DNA of 64,000 nucleotides from Gnomoniopsis sp. IMI 355080 (GCA_027946555.1 JAPEVC010000084.1:62001-126000), one strand, 5' to 3'; shown: positions 46,101 through 57,293, counted from the stretch's first letter. The notes: generated from the letters alone by a model not told the origin. Translations and numbers: made by a program.

Positions 46101-49100
46101 ACCTGACCCAGTATTGGGCTCGCTATCTGGATGGCTTCACGCCGTTGAAGTTCGCCGCCTGGGGAGCTGCCACCGAACACATAAAGTCCGAACATGCGTA
46201 CAAGCCCAGAAAGGAGATCCGTCAGTTCGAGAGAGTGAAAGCTACCATATCTGCGGATGTAGGAATTGCTTCCGCTTGCCGTACAATGGACATGACGGCT
46301 TCGATAGTCTTCAAAGGCGCGTGGGCGTGGGTCCTCGCCGTCTATATGAACGCTGAGGATGTAACATACGGCGCGCTTTATGGCGGCAGAGATATCTCCC
46401 AAGTGCCGAGCGCTGATCAAATTGTCGGACCCATGGCCAACATGTTGCCGATTCGCACCAGGATAGCTCCGGGCATGACCACACCTTTGTCGCTGTGCAC
46501 ATCTATCCAGGGAGATGAGTTTGATCATATGGCGCGGCAGACATTGTCGCTCGCGAGGATTCAGCACGCGGCCAAACTGCAGGATCACCAGCCACTTTTC
46601 AACACTATTTTGAACTTTCAGAAGTCATCCAGTGGCGGTACCGCCTTGTCGCCTGAGACCTCACCATCAAAGCTCGCAACCAAGGTTCTACGTTCTTCCG
46701 ATACAAGCGAGGTAGGCGCCCCTCCGATACCCCATGCGTTTGAAGCAAGTATTTGTGACTGTGAGGAATCTGACTTGCATCTAGTTCGATGTTGCGCTGA
46801 GTATAGTTGAGGAAACTGGTGATTTTCGGATCTCGATAGAGTACCCGACATCTTTCATGCAGCAAACGGACGCGAGACGCCTGTTGGAAGCGTTCAAAAC
46901 CGCGGTACGACAGGTGATAGCAAACTGGGATACGCCTTTAGACAAGCTCAGCCTCGTTAGTGACGAGGATCGGACCCAAATAGAGCAATGGAATATAGTC
47001 CATCCCTGGCCTGCTGCGGACTGCTGTATCCACGACATGATCCAGCATACAGTCCTCAGCCAGCCATTGTGCCCTGCCATCTGCGCATGGGATGGCGAAA
47101 TGACGTATGCAGAGCTAGACGATCTCTCGACCAGACTGGCTACGCATTTGCAACACGAACTTGGCTGTCGGTCCGACTCGGTCGTCGTGCTGTGCTTCGA
47201 GAAGTCGTTGTGGGCGGTAGTGGCGATGCTCGGGGTCGCAAAGACCGGGTCCGCTTTTGTCCACGTTGATATTAACGCGCCAGCCGAGAGGATCCGGACT
47301 ATTATCACCCAAACGCAAGCAACGGTTGGGTTGACCTCACAGGAAACGGTAGGCAAAATTCGTGGCTTGGTCCGGACGACGTTTCTCGTGGATGCGGAGA
47401 TGATAATGAAGACGTTGCATCCGGAGGAGCGCCCACTAGACACTGACGAAGCAAAACCGTCCAACACACTATATATCATCTTCACTAGTGGCAGCACGGG
47501 CACACCCAAGGGCGTCGTCATCCAGCACCGCTCTTTCTGCTCGGCAGTCACCCATAACCAATCCTGGTTGCGTCTTCAGCGCGACTCGCGCGTGCTGCAG
47601 TTCACTGCGTACGCTTTCGACGCGTCCCTCGAAGAGATATTCACAGTTCTCGTGGCCGGCGGCTGCATCTGTATTCCCTCGGAGCAAGACCGTCTGACTG
47701 ATGTCGCCGGCTTTATTCGACGCGCCGACGTCAACTGGGCGGCGTTCACGCCATCTTTCTTGCGCACTCTCGAGCCCTCAGATGTCTTGCCGCAGCTGGC
47801 ATTCATAACAGTACACGCAGAGCCGATGAACGGGACGCTGGTAGAGAGGTGGGCGGACAAGGTGGAGATGAGGCCGTCTTATGGACCAACCGAGTGCAGC
47901 GTTACGGCCACGGTGGGCGCGCCCTTGGCGGTAACGAGTGATGCTGCGAATATCGGGTGGCCGGTCGGGAGCCGAGCGCGAGTTGTACATCCGGGGAACC
48001 ATGAGATGCTGTTGCCAATTGGGGCTGTAGGCGAGCTGGTGCTTGAGGGGCCCATTGTTGGTAGTGGATACTTGAATGATGCAGAGAAGACTGCGGCAGC
48101 ATTCTTTTCACGACCCACGACATGGTCCCATAGCAGCAGCCCAGACGCTGAGGAATGCAGCAAGTCCGCCCTCGCCTGCTACAAAACTGGCGATCTTGTG
48201 CGGTACGACTCGCGGGACGGGTCTTTGGTCATTCTTGGCCGCAAGGGCTTCTCGCAGATCAAGATACGTGGGCAAAGGGTCGAGCTCCTGGAGGTGCAGC
48301 ACCACTTGGATGCGTGCTCGCATGTGTTGCATAGTGCGGTTTTGGCACCCAGGTCAGGGCTACTGAAGGGGAGGCTAGTGGCTGTGTTGAGTCTTGCAAA
48401 TTGGAAAGAAGACACGCCAGACGATATGATTTCCTCACGGAACGGCGATGAAATCCAACCGGTGTCCACGGGGTCAGCAAGTACCATATTTCCACTGCAA
48501 GCCATTCAGAACACTTTGGAACAGAGGCTCCCTGCATATATGATACCGGAAGACTGGCTGGTGGTGCGGAACTTGCCAGTACAGGTCTCCCAAAAGCTCG
48601 ACCGTCAGGCTATCGTGAGGTGGGTTGAAGAGCATATGGACCAAGGAACTCTGGAAGCTTGTCTTATCGCGGCAGGTGCTGGTTGTGACACCCATTCTCA
48701 GGGCAACGATACTGAAGAGACTATCAAGGATATTTGGGCACAGGTACTCGAGATCCCAAGGCTTCGTGTGCCGCTGGATGTGTCGTTTTTCCGGTTGGGG
48801 GGAGACTCTATATATGCGATCCAATTGATGCAGCTGTGCAGAAAGCGCGGCATTATGGTAACGACACAGGAGGTTCTTGCTAATCCTACCGTAAGATGTC
48901 TGGCCCGAATTGCCCAAAGATCACGTCAACCAGACTACGAGCATCCCCTGGACTCAACGAACTCTCAAGATGGGTCTATTATTGAAAGCTCACACAAGGC
49001 GCCAACCAAAGGAAACCTCCTGGAAACTTTGCCCGATGTCGCGAGTATATTGCCCGTGTCGGCCGAGAGCATCGAGGCTGTTTGGCCTTGCACGCCCTTT

Positions 49101-50579
49101 CAACGTCGCATGTACACAGCCTTTCGCTGCCGCCCAAACAGTCCTTACCTTTTTGATAGTCTTATCGAATTGACAGAGGGACTCGCAACAGACCCCCAAT
49201 GGCTCATCACAGCCTGGCAGCAGACCATTGACCGACATGGGATTCTGCGGACGGCATTCGTTCCGATAATAGCACCCGGCGAAGCGGAGGATGCGACTTT
49301 GCTGTCTCAGGTGGTGCTCAAGAAATGGTCCGCCGACGCCACCGTTGTACATACCGAGGAAGGGGCGCAGAATTTGTTGGCCCTCGCGACAGAGCATCGT
49401 GCGGCCGTGCGTGCGCGCCTGTTCGAAGACAATGCGCCCCCAGTGGCCTTGCGAGTCTACGTCACACAGCAATCAGGGGACAAGGACAGCCGGTGCTTTG
49501 CGCACCTGATCATGAGTCATCTCATGATCGACCATGTCAGCTTTGCGCACATTCTGTCGGACTGGCAACGGTTCTACGAGGGTAGTCAGGATGAGGCAGG
49601 CCTTGCTGGTCCCGAGCCCCCACCTTTTGGGCTTTATTCCTGCCAACGCCAGAGCACCGATAAGGGCAACGAATTTTGGATATCTGCCCTGCAAGATGCG
49701 AAACCATGTTTGTTGACAAGGGAATTATACGGTGATGGCGTGGAAATCACGCAGGAATCCCAAGATGCATGTCTGAGGTCTGAAATTTTCACCGTAGAGC
49801 TCACATCTGCTCTAGACGAATTTTGCAGGCGCGTGGGCACGACGCTTGCAACTGTACTCCAATTTGTATGGGCTGTTCTCTTGCACGTGCAGACGGGCAA
49901 GCAAGACGTATGCTTCGGACAACTAGTCTCTGATCGCGACTTTGCTGATGATGGCTTTCTCGGCGGCGGTGGCGGCGGCAATGCCATAGGCCAGGTGGTC
50001 GGGCCGATGCTGGCACTGGTCGTGGGACGCGTTCGGTTCACAGCTACCGACTCGCTCATCGAGGCCTTATGCGGACTGCATGACCATAACGTCCGCGCTG
50101 CAAGCCACAAGATCTACGAATTGGAGAAGGTGGAGGAAGAGCTTGGTGTAGAGAGCAGCTGGAGGCTCTTCGATACGCTGGTAAACATTCGAAGGGTTCA
50201 GTATCAGGGTGACGACGACAACGACAGTGCCCGGAAGCTTAGGCGGAAGCGTTTTAGATCTATCCACAAGCGTGACCCGCACGAGGTGAGTGGTGATTTT
50301 TCTAACATGAACTTCAATTTGCACGGCTCCTTCCAAGTTGCTTAGGAATCCGGAATGTTGTATCTTTGTGTGCTGACGCTCTGAGTTACTTAGCAAAACG
50401 TCGTTATTGCTTTCAACGAAGATAACGGAATGCTGCAAGCCGAATTGTCTTACTATGAGCATCATCTGGGACCAAGTCAATCTACTGAAATGGTGAGACA
50501 ATATTGCCAGATCCTGCGTGAGCTCTCTCTCGGCCATATCACTACTCTTGCGGGATTGAAAACATTACTCGGCAGTTGA
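40148..50579 (+). CDS. Bimodular nonribosomal peptide synthetase (T-C-A-T-E-C-A-T-C)
   Basis: Exons 40148-40265, 40342-42479, 42545-46711, 46785-50285 and 50394-50579 give 3369 residues. Order: an N-terminal carrier domain (Ser42 in GGDS, created by the first splice), a C domain ('YPCSSTQ' near 126, 'DHMIVDL' near 266), A1 from about 600 ('SGSTGEPKG' from 753, 'VYGPSE' near 895), T1 (LGGDS near 1187), an epimerase domain ('HHLVVDAVSW' near 1397, 'EGHGRE', 'VGWFTTFSPL'), C2 ('YPCSPLQ' near 1750, 'NHLITDG' near 1892), A2 ('SGSTGTPKG' near 2375, 'SYGPTE' near 2507), T2 (LGGDS near 2815) and a terminal C domain ('PCTPFQ' near 2907, 'SHLMIDH' near 3053). The leading T-C pair suggests an acyl (polyketide) chain as starter, then two amino acids with the first turned to D. 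The final C in place of a TE suggests cyclising or ester/amide-forming release. Substrates are not assigned. Confidence 0.94.
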
Positions 50580-51357
50580 TTATGTCTATCTATCTACTGT
50601 GTCATTATTATGGGATGTGATTGGGCTTGGAGTTGCGTATCTTCCTTCTATAAAGTAGTCGAGCATCGCCAGCTGTGTGGGCAGTGGGCGACAATTTAAT
50701 GTTAGGCGTGCATCATCCCGCCAAACGATTCAGATTATGGCTTCTTCGGGTCGAATTGCAACCAACTCGATCCCCAGGTGTGATGTAAACTTTTATCCCC
50801 CCCCCCCTCCTTCCGACCAGCAAACATAATTCTACCGACCTTGAAGAGCGATGGGTCTCCGTCCCCAGATCAGCGCTGGTGTTAGCCCTCTGATGTTCTT
50901 GCGTCTATGACTAGTTATCACGGCACTGAACTAGGCCACCTTCCCGTGATTTCACACCTTAAAAGGGCTCGAATTTCGTACATAGGATTTAGATATCCGA
51001 AACGAAGTAATATGATAGTCTCCTTCGCCTGCCAAGGTCACGCCAGAGAACAGGTGAATTGAGTTGCAAGGTTTCGGAATAAGCAAAAGCCCCTTATTGG
51101 TAAGTGATAGAGACAAGGAAAATTACAATGAGATTGTATCGGACCGCGTGGGAGTTCTCCACTCTGAATATACTTTCCGGCTCGGAACGCACAAATGTAC
51201 TTTGGTTTCCTTTATATACCACGGCCTGCGTACTAGGGCCTGGCCAAATTCCCATCGACGTCAACACCACTGCCTCAATAGCTGTTTGAGATTCAGCACA
51301 TCCTCCGAGCCTTGTTTACAAGTGTCAATTCAATTACCCGTGCAGACTGGTTGCATA
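50580..51357. promoter_or_regulatory. Intergenic with promoter of the SAM methyltransferase
   Basis: About 780 bp with no gene; a run of C lies near 50800. The methyltransferase frame is open further upstream, but its first conserved residues follow the ATG at 51358. One CGGACCG box at 51140. Confidence 0.5.
51140..51146 (-). promoter_or_regulatory. CGGWCCG box, methyltransferase promoter
   Basis: Exact palindrome, CGGTCCGATA on the minus strand, 218 bp upstream of the ATG. It is the last box seen on the right side of the cluster. Confidence 0.55.
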
Positions 51358-52389
51358 ATGGCATCAACAGCCGAGCCCCCCGTCTCCAAACAGTGTAAAT
51401 TTTCATCAACTGCGGCAACACGATTTTCAGATATCGAGCAGTGGAAGCATTACGTCTCTTACCGTCCACAATGGCCCAAGTCAATGTGGAAGATGTGGCT
51501 TGAATATCACAAAGGCCCCCTCCTCTCTGCCCACGACGTGGGCACCGGAAGCGGGAACGCAGCTGAGGATCTCCTCGCAGCCAGCAGGAACCATAGCTCG
51601 CCCGGTCTTAGGTATCTCGTGCTGAGTGACCTACGTGAGTCGAACATTCACGACGCACGCACAAGATTTCTCGACGGTGGCAGTCGTTTTCCCGGCACCG
51701 AGTTTGTCTTCCGCGCGAGCCCGGCGGAAGCGCCATGGGACGACATTCCAACGTCCTGTTCAGCCTTTGACGGCGGCGCGGACTTGGTAATGGCCTGCGA
51801 GTCACTGCACTGGACGGAGCTCGAGCCGACCGTACGCAACATCGCGAACGGCCTGCGCTCAGGCGGGACCTTTGCGGTCGCGTTGTACTGGCCCTTCCCG
51901 ATCATCATCGGCAACGAAACGGCGCGTCAGGCGTTCAATCGCTTCATTGACTCCCGCGTCGAGCAAATCAAACAAGACCAATGGAGCGGCCTGGGTGCAG
52001 CATGGGCGAGGGCAGGTAAGCAGATGAATCTTGATGTCGTGCCGCTGCGGGACGAGATATGGGAGGATGTCAAGCGAGTCTATGTCCACTGTGGCGGCGG
52101 AGAGAGCAGTGGGTGGGCGTGGGAGCAGCACCCGGAGGAAGATGACTGGCATGCCGCGTCATTGTTGCATCTCGGGGCGTATGAGAAAGTCGACATCAAT
52201 AACTGTGCGGACTGGAGAATGACAACAACCACGGATTGGCTGCGGGAGATGCTTGAGTCGTTACGCTTTGGCTATACTGCTGAGTCGTGGGAAAGCCCCG
52301 ATTGGCGCAGGATTGAGGAGGCTGCTGCACCATATGGCAAGATCCAACTCGAATGGCAGGTCCAGATGATCATGGCCCGTAAGCGCTGA
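51358..52389 (+). CDS. SAM-dependent methyltransferase
   Basis: A single-exon gene of 343 residues. It has a class I methyltransferase fold: 'TRFSDIEQWKHYVSYRPQWP' precedes the SAM motif 'HDVGTGSGNAAEDL' at about 59-72. An acidic-loop strand ends in 'LVLSDLRE', and 'DLVMACESLHW' and 'LRSGGTFAVALYWPF' match the later motifs. This pattern is that of the small-molecule (trans-aconitate methyltransferase-like, Methyltransf_11) group, which acts on O, N or carboxyl groups; it is unlike the PKS-type CMeT at 27.4 kb. The start is ATG 51358, because the preceding open frame has no family features. Its place after the NRPS and its CGGACCG box suggest a tailoring methylation of the product. The acceptor atom cannot be named. 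Confidence 0.88.
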   Translation: MASTAEPPVSKQCKFSSTAATRFSDIEQWKHYVSYRPQWPKSMWKMWLEYHKGPLLSAHDVGTGSGNAAEDLLAASRNHSSPGLRYLVLSDLRESNIHDARTRFLDGGSRFPGTEFVFRASPAEAPWDDIPTSCSAFDGGADLVMACESLHWTELEPTVRNIANGLRSGGTFAVALYWPFPIIIGNETARQAFNRFIDSRVEQIKQDQWSGLGAAWARAGKQMNLDVVPLRDEIWEDVKRVYVHCGGGESSGWAWEQHPEEDDWHAASLLHLGAYEKVDINNCADWRMTTTTDWLREMLESLRFGYTAESWESPDWRRIEEAAAPYGKIQLEWQVQMIMARKR

Positions 52390-52613
52390 TAATGAACTGT
52401 GACTGCTTCGCGGCATCATTGTTACCAGCCCGTAAATAGTCGATCGATCTTTCATTCGTTCGTACACCTGGGCAGATACGCTATGCACAGACATGAGTGC
52501 AGGTGACTGCAGGGACATTTATCTTTTTCCTTGTTCCCGTTTTTTAGTCAGAATTGATTCATATTGGAGGACGCAGCAAATCTATACCAATAAATTCAAT
52601 ACTAATGAGTACC

Positions 52614-53600
52614 TCAGCCCTGGGATGCCCAAGGCCGCTCGCCGTTTGGACAGAATTTATATCGTTCGAGCTCTGGAAAATCCTCGGTCCATGGCACGGG
52701 ACGGTAGCATGCACTCCTCTCGCGTGACCACTGAAGCAGCGCGTTCCAATCACGACACATTTTGAAGACCCAATTCCAGCCCTTGGATGAGTTGCGTTCA
52801 CGTTCGCATGCACGTGTCCGGTATAGAGCGGTGTGTCGTCTGCGTTACACATGACGGACTCACGAAGCACATTCAAGCAGTGAATTAAATGAGGATATGG
52901 ACACGTCTGCTCTGCTTCAGGTATACCATAGTGGTTCTCGTTGACCGATACGCAAAGTAAACGTTGTGAACATCAATGTCAGGATATAAAGTGTTCAAGG
53001 ATCATTGTTTCTCATTGCAGCGACTTTCAGGGTTGGACTCCGGGCTTGACTCACAATACAGTGCAATTCGTGAGCACTCGTGAGAATATACGCGCCTTTC
53101 TTCTGGTCCCGTGGCCAGCGCTGTGAGTGTGGGAGTCCTATTTTGATGGTATAGTCCTCCTCTAGAGCCACGAAATGGGTCCATGGCTAAAGATCCGGAT
53201 GGTCCCATGCCTCGTCCTGAACAGTACGATTTATGAACAGTACGATTCGAACTCGCTTTCGGCTATGATTTCTGTTGTGATATTGCGACGAACATGAGCT
53301 GAGATTTATTGAGGTTTGTTAAAAAAGTGTCACTTATGTGAGAGCAGTTAGAGAGGAAATGAAGAGTTATTACCGTGTTTCGAGGGCAGTCTATCCGCAA
53401 GTTCCCAAGGCCTTTGAAATTGGTGTTGAACGAACCAAATATTCGCCATCATGGAAGCAAGAAGCAGTGATACCAGCACTGAAATCAGGCATTGTTTGCG
53501 CTTTCGAGGCTGCGACGGAGCAAGCGACCAAGCCTGGGTCTCTTTGTGGTTCTGGAGTAGCTCGACCTGTGGGATTGCAGTGTAAGATCGTTTGCCATCT
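52614..53600 (-). pseudogene. Decayed UstYa-like (DUF3328) gene, UstYa-4
   Basis: The minus strand carries the parts of a fourth family member: a membrane helix near 53.45 kb ('ISVLVSLLLASMMANIW'), the first signature HELHC near 53.06 kb, the second signature HLIHC at 52877-52891 followed by 'CNADDTP', and a 'MCRDW' stretch near the end. At least three lesions interrupt it: a 14-bp direct duplication (53218-53231 and 53234-53247) that shifts the frame, an in-frame TAG at 53187-53189 just before the conserved 'PWTHF' segment, and a frame change between the second signature and 'MCRDW'. I found no clear start codon. Unrecognised introns could explain one of these, hardly all three. No CGGWCCG box seen upstream. 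Confidence 0.7.
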
Positions 53601-54207
53601 TTACCTGTTTCCTGACACTTGCAGAGTTCTCTCTAGCTCGATGTGAAGCGATAATAGGGGAGAAACGCAGGCATACTGCCGTACCAGCAACATATGTAGT
53701 CTGAAGGAGGTGGTGTCTCCTTGGCAGCTATTTTGTGTACATCAAATCAGTGCTTTGTTGCACCCGCGATATGCGGCAAGGGATCCCGGTGCATCGTCTA
53801 GCTGGTTCGCTATTCTGCGGCACAGTTCTCAGTGGGTTACATCGTGAAATGTACCGTATTCTACCTAGGTACCTACCTTGGCCTTACCACGGAAAGGAAC
53901 AAGGCACTTCGCAGATACGGGGTTTTTGAAAGTGCGGTAGCTGATTGCACCTAGCAATTAGGTTCAATTAAATAGTAAGCCGGCAGTAAGATAAATAGTG
54001 TGCCACGACCTGGGTATAGCCGACTGAAACCCAAACCACAGGACGCTTATAACATTCTAAATAGCCAGATCAAGCTAATTATTATTGCATATAATCTGTT
54101 ACCCTCAAATCACGAAATTTCCCAAGTCAGAAATATCGAGGCTGGCCAAGTGCATAACCAAATTGACGTTATCTTGATCTTTGGATCTTTCTCCCCGATT
54201 ACGCGCG
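53601..54207. other. Intergenic before the S33 hydrolase
   Basis: No gene recognised. A CCTAGGTACCTACC element lies near 53862; no CGGWCCG box. Confidence 0.45.
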
Positions 54208-55387
54208 ATGGCACAAATGACAGAGGGCACCGTCCCTTTTCAAGTCCCTGGGAAAGATATTACCGCCTTCACGTACTATAAGATATTTGGCGATCTCTTC
54301 AGCAGGACGGCTCCTTTGATAATTCTTCATGGTGGCCCAGGTGTCGGCCACGAGTACCTTCTTTCGTTCGCAGATTTATGGCAGCTTTATAAGATTCCCG
54401 TTGTTTTCTACGACCAGATCGGATGTGCCGCATCGACCCATCTTCAAGATCTTGTTGGCGATAAGGAATTCTGGCAGGAGCCACTGTTCACTGCAGAGCT
54501 GGAAAATCTCATAGACCACCTTCAGCTCCGCGATGGAAGTGGTTTCCATCTCCTGGGGCAGAGCTGGGGTGGTATGTTTGGAGGCGCTTTCGCTGCGAGC
54601 CGACCCAAAGGTCTACGGGTGAGTGGGACCACTTGGTCTTAAGACTCAGTGCTCAAGACTGCTGTTCAACCCGAATAGAGAATTGTATACTGACCCAAAT
54701 GCTTATTCAGCGGCTCGTCCTTGCCAGTGGTCTTGCCAGTAACAACCTCGCCGAGCAGAGCATTCAGATAAGGCGACGGGAGCTGGGACCGGACTTACTC
54801 AAGGTACTCGAAGAGTCAGTCCACCCCGACCAGATTCAACATGCCTCGTGCTAGCCAGGACATTACTGACGAAAGTTGTGTCTAGCTGTGAGAGAGCCAA
54901 CGATGTTGACAATCCAGCCTACAAGGAGGCTCTGGGTGTCTTCAACAAGAAGTTTGTGTGTCGCGACGAAGTGATACCACCACTCATGATGCCAGCGTTC
55001 AAGCATTTGTCTGAGGACAACACAGTGTATGGAACCATGTGAGTCTTGTGCCCACATTATTGTCACTGGACTGCCTGTGGAATCTGAGACTTATGCCAAT
55101 ACAGGGTGGGACCATCTGTTCATCGAGCGAATGGTTCACTGAACGGCTGGACTTCTATCCCGCGCCTCGCCAACATTACTGCTCCGACACTTGTGTACAA
55201 CGGCGAGTTTGATACCTCGCATGACACAGGCCAAGTGCCGTACTTTGAGCTGATCCCTCATGTTCGCTGGATAACCTTCGCCGACGGCGGCCATATGTGT
55301 CATTTGGAACAGGGACTTAGAAAGAGGGTTTTGACAGTGGTCGGGGAGTTCTTGACGCAGGGTGCGCCGGACTCGGTGAGCTGCTGA
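54208..55387 (+). CDS. Alpha/beta-hydrolase, proline iminopeptidase-like (peptidase S33)
   Basis: Exons 54208-54618, 54711-54814, 54886-55038 and 55105-55387 give 316 residues. The family removes N-terminal proline or cleaves amino-acid amides. 'LIILHGGPGVGHEYLL' (about 37-52) is the oxyanion HGGPG motif and 'LLGQSWGG' holds nucleophile Ser119. The cap region has 'VFNKKFVCR', and the C-terminal part has 'GEFDTSHD' and 'FADGGHMCHLEQ' with the likely Asp and His. The four exons join in phase and the length is normal. It lies just outside the zone defined by the CGGWCCG boxes and has none upstream. Similar hydrolases do occur in fungal peptide clusters, so a role in trimming the product is possible but unsupported. 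Confidence 0.88.
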
Positions 55388-56131
55388 TGGATCCCTAGGC
55401 AAGTCTTGACCCTTTGCACGGCACAAATATACGCAGTCAACATGAAAAGATCTCTTATACCGCAACTTCGGGGGTGATTTTTATAGGTAAGCTCCCTACG
55501 TCTTTAATGCATATGAAAGAGAAAACACGGCTTGGTGCATGGGCTTTGCCAAATTGGGCGCAGCGATTCGGCGGACGCGGACAACGCGCAGGTATATACA
55601 GTAAGCTGATGGTCCGATCAAGTAGCCAAACACTGTCTTCTTTCCAACCTAGGAGCCTGAATGTATTATGTTTCGAAATACGTGGGCCAGGCAGGCTGTT
55701 TGAGGGCACACCTGCGTTTACCGCACCGTCATTGGCCCAACACTTGCGCACCGCGGCAGATTGACCAGCCTCGCATGACGTAAAACACCTGAAAGTATTT
55801 GGAGCCCACGGTGCCAAGCAGAAGCTGAACACCACTCTGCTGTGGAAGAGCTCGTCACCCTGAGAGAGTGAGAAATCTGAGATTCCCCTCCACATCTATT
55901 TATTAGCTGTGAAGTAAGGAGGGTTCTATCGGGGAGTGGCTGAAATCTGGAAGTGAAATGTCAGGATGACCCCTACGAGCGTCGATAACAAACATAGTCG
56001 CAAGTCTGAATTTGCATGGAAATTATTTACATACCATGGTCGATTTATGCCCTGACACCTGCTCGCCAAGCATGAAATTCTGCAAGGAGGCTGATCTTGA
56101 CTGCATTTCATCCATTATCATATAAGTATAG
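55388..56131. other. Intergenic, convergent 3' ends
   Basis: No gene recognised on either strand; the open stretches on both strands at 55.4-55.9 kb overlap each other and show no motif. Confidence 0.45.
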
Positions 56132-57293
56132 TCATGAGCTTTGTTCCGCCTTTTCCATGTCGTCTGAGCCACGTTCACCACCATGCTCATTTTTCCAGGA
56201 GCCAGCGTAATGGTGTTTTACCAGAGGAGCTCCCACCACGGCTGTCCCTGCATAAGTATTCATTGACCATGCGAAGGAGTAACCGGGTAGAATAAGAACA
56301 TCCTCAAGGATTGTCGGCTCAGTAATAAACCAAGTGCTCTCTTCCACGGGTCGGAACTCGGTGTTGGTCATGTTCAAAGTCTGCTGAAGACTTTTGAAGA
56401 CACTTCGAGTCAATCGTCTAGGTCCGGTAAAATCGACGACGTCCCCAACCATCGCTATTGTGACATCGGCGATTGCAACATGATTCTCGTTGGCGACTTT
56501 ATGGAAACCTGCAATGATGTCTTCGATTGCTAACATCATGTGTGGCAGTTTTGGTTTCGCTAATATGACCCAACTTTGCAGTTGATGGATAACGTTTTCT
56601 CCCCAGCCTACATCGAACTCCCAACCAACAAGCAGGGAAGTCATGTTATTGTATTGTGGAGGAATCCAGTGGCCGATAGACGTCTCGCTACATGCGTTCA
56701 AGATCTGGTCAGCATTGTAATCCATGATACAAAGAATACCTAAACTTCTGTAACTCCCAAAGCAGAAAGGTTCGATGCGAAACTCTCCGTTCAAACTTTA
56801 CGAGACCTCTGTCTGGAAGTCACGGTGTTGTCACGAGAATAGAAGAAGTTGCTTGGACGAACCATGAAACATCAAGATCAGACCACATACCACCTTCTGA
56901 GTAAAGCAGAAGATAGCGAAGGAAATCGGCCTTCAAGATTGGGACGGAGATATTGCGGTAGATATCTACGATATCGGGTCGTGTCAAGGCATATGATTTC
57001 TGAACCCAATCTTCTGCAGAGGCATCCGTTAAAAATGTCGCGTGCCAATCCGGATTCTGTTGTATACAACTGTCGGTCCAGTTTCGGGCTTCGTCGCTCA
57101 GGCCTTTTGAGCCGAGTTTGTACCACATCTTCTTCGGTATTCCCTCTTCTGGTAAGACTGGTAGTGTTTGGTAGCGTACTCCTATCAAGGCCAATCTCCA
57201 GTATTGATACAAAAGGTAGCCGACCGTACACGATAGGGCGAGAGCGACAACTTTACGCCTTGAAGGCCATAGTAAACAGGGCTGAGAGTTCAT
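56132..57293 (-). CDS. Membrane-anchored glycosyltransferase, GT32 (Och1/DXD sugar-binding type)
   Basis: Exons complement(56132-56687, 56863-57293) give 328 residues. A type II membrane protein: a short basic tail, a helix at about 14-31, then a lumenal catalytic domain. 'GIPKKMWYKLG' begins the fold, 'KADFLRYLLLYSEGGMWSDLDV' type sequence leads to the metal-binding DxD (Asp139 and Asp141), and 'GWEFDVGW' follows after the 175-bp intron. This is the DXD sugar-transferase family that includes yeast Och1 and related fungal mannosyltransferases. It probably acts in the Golgi on glycoproteins or glycolipids. There is no sign that it belongs to the cluster. The ATG at 57293 is the first true ATG in frame. 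Confidence 0.87.

Noticed and set aside
45926..46588. A 220-codon minus-strand open frame opposite the NRPS C2 domain
   Set aside because: Antisense shadow of a clear condensation domain, without motifs or splice-consistent partners.
53338..53646. A 102-codon plus-strand open frame at the UstYa-4 locus
   Set aside because: It is antisense to the membrane-helix exon of the decayed UstYa gene and shows no motif.
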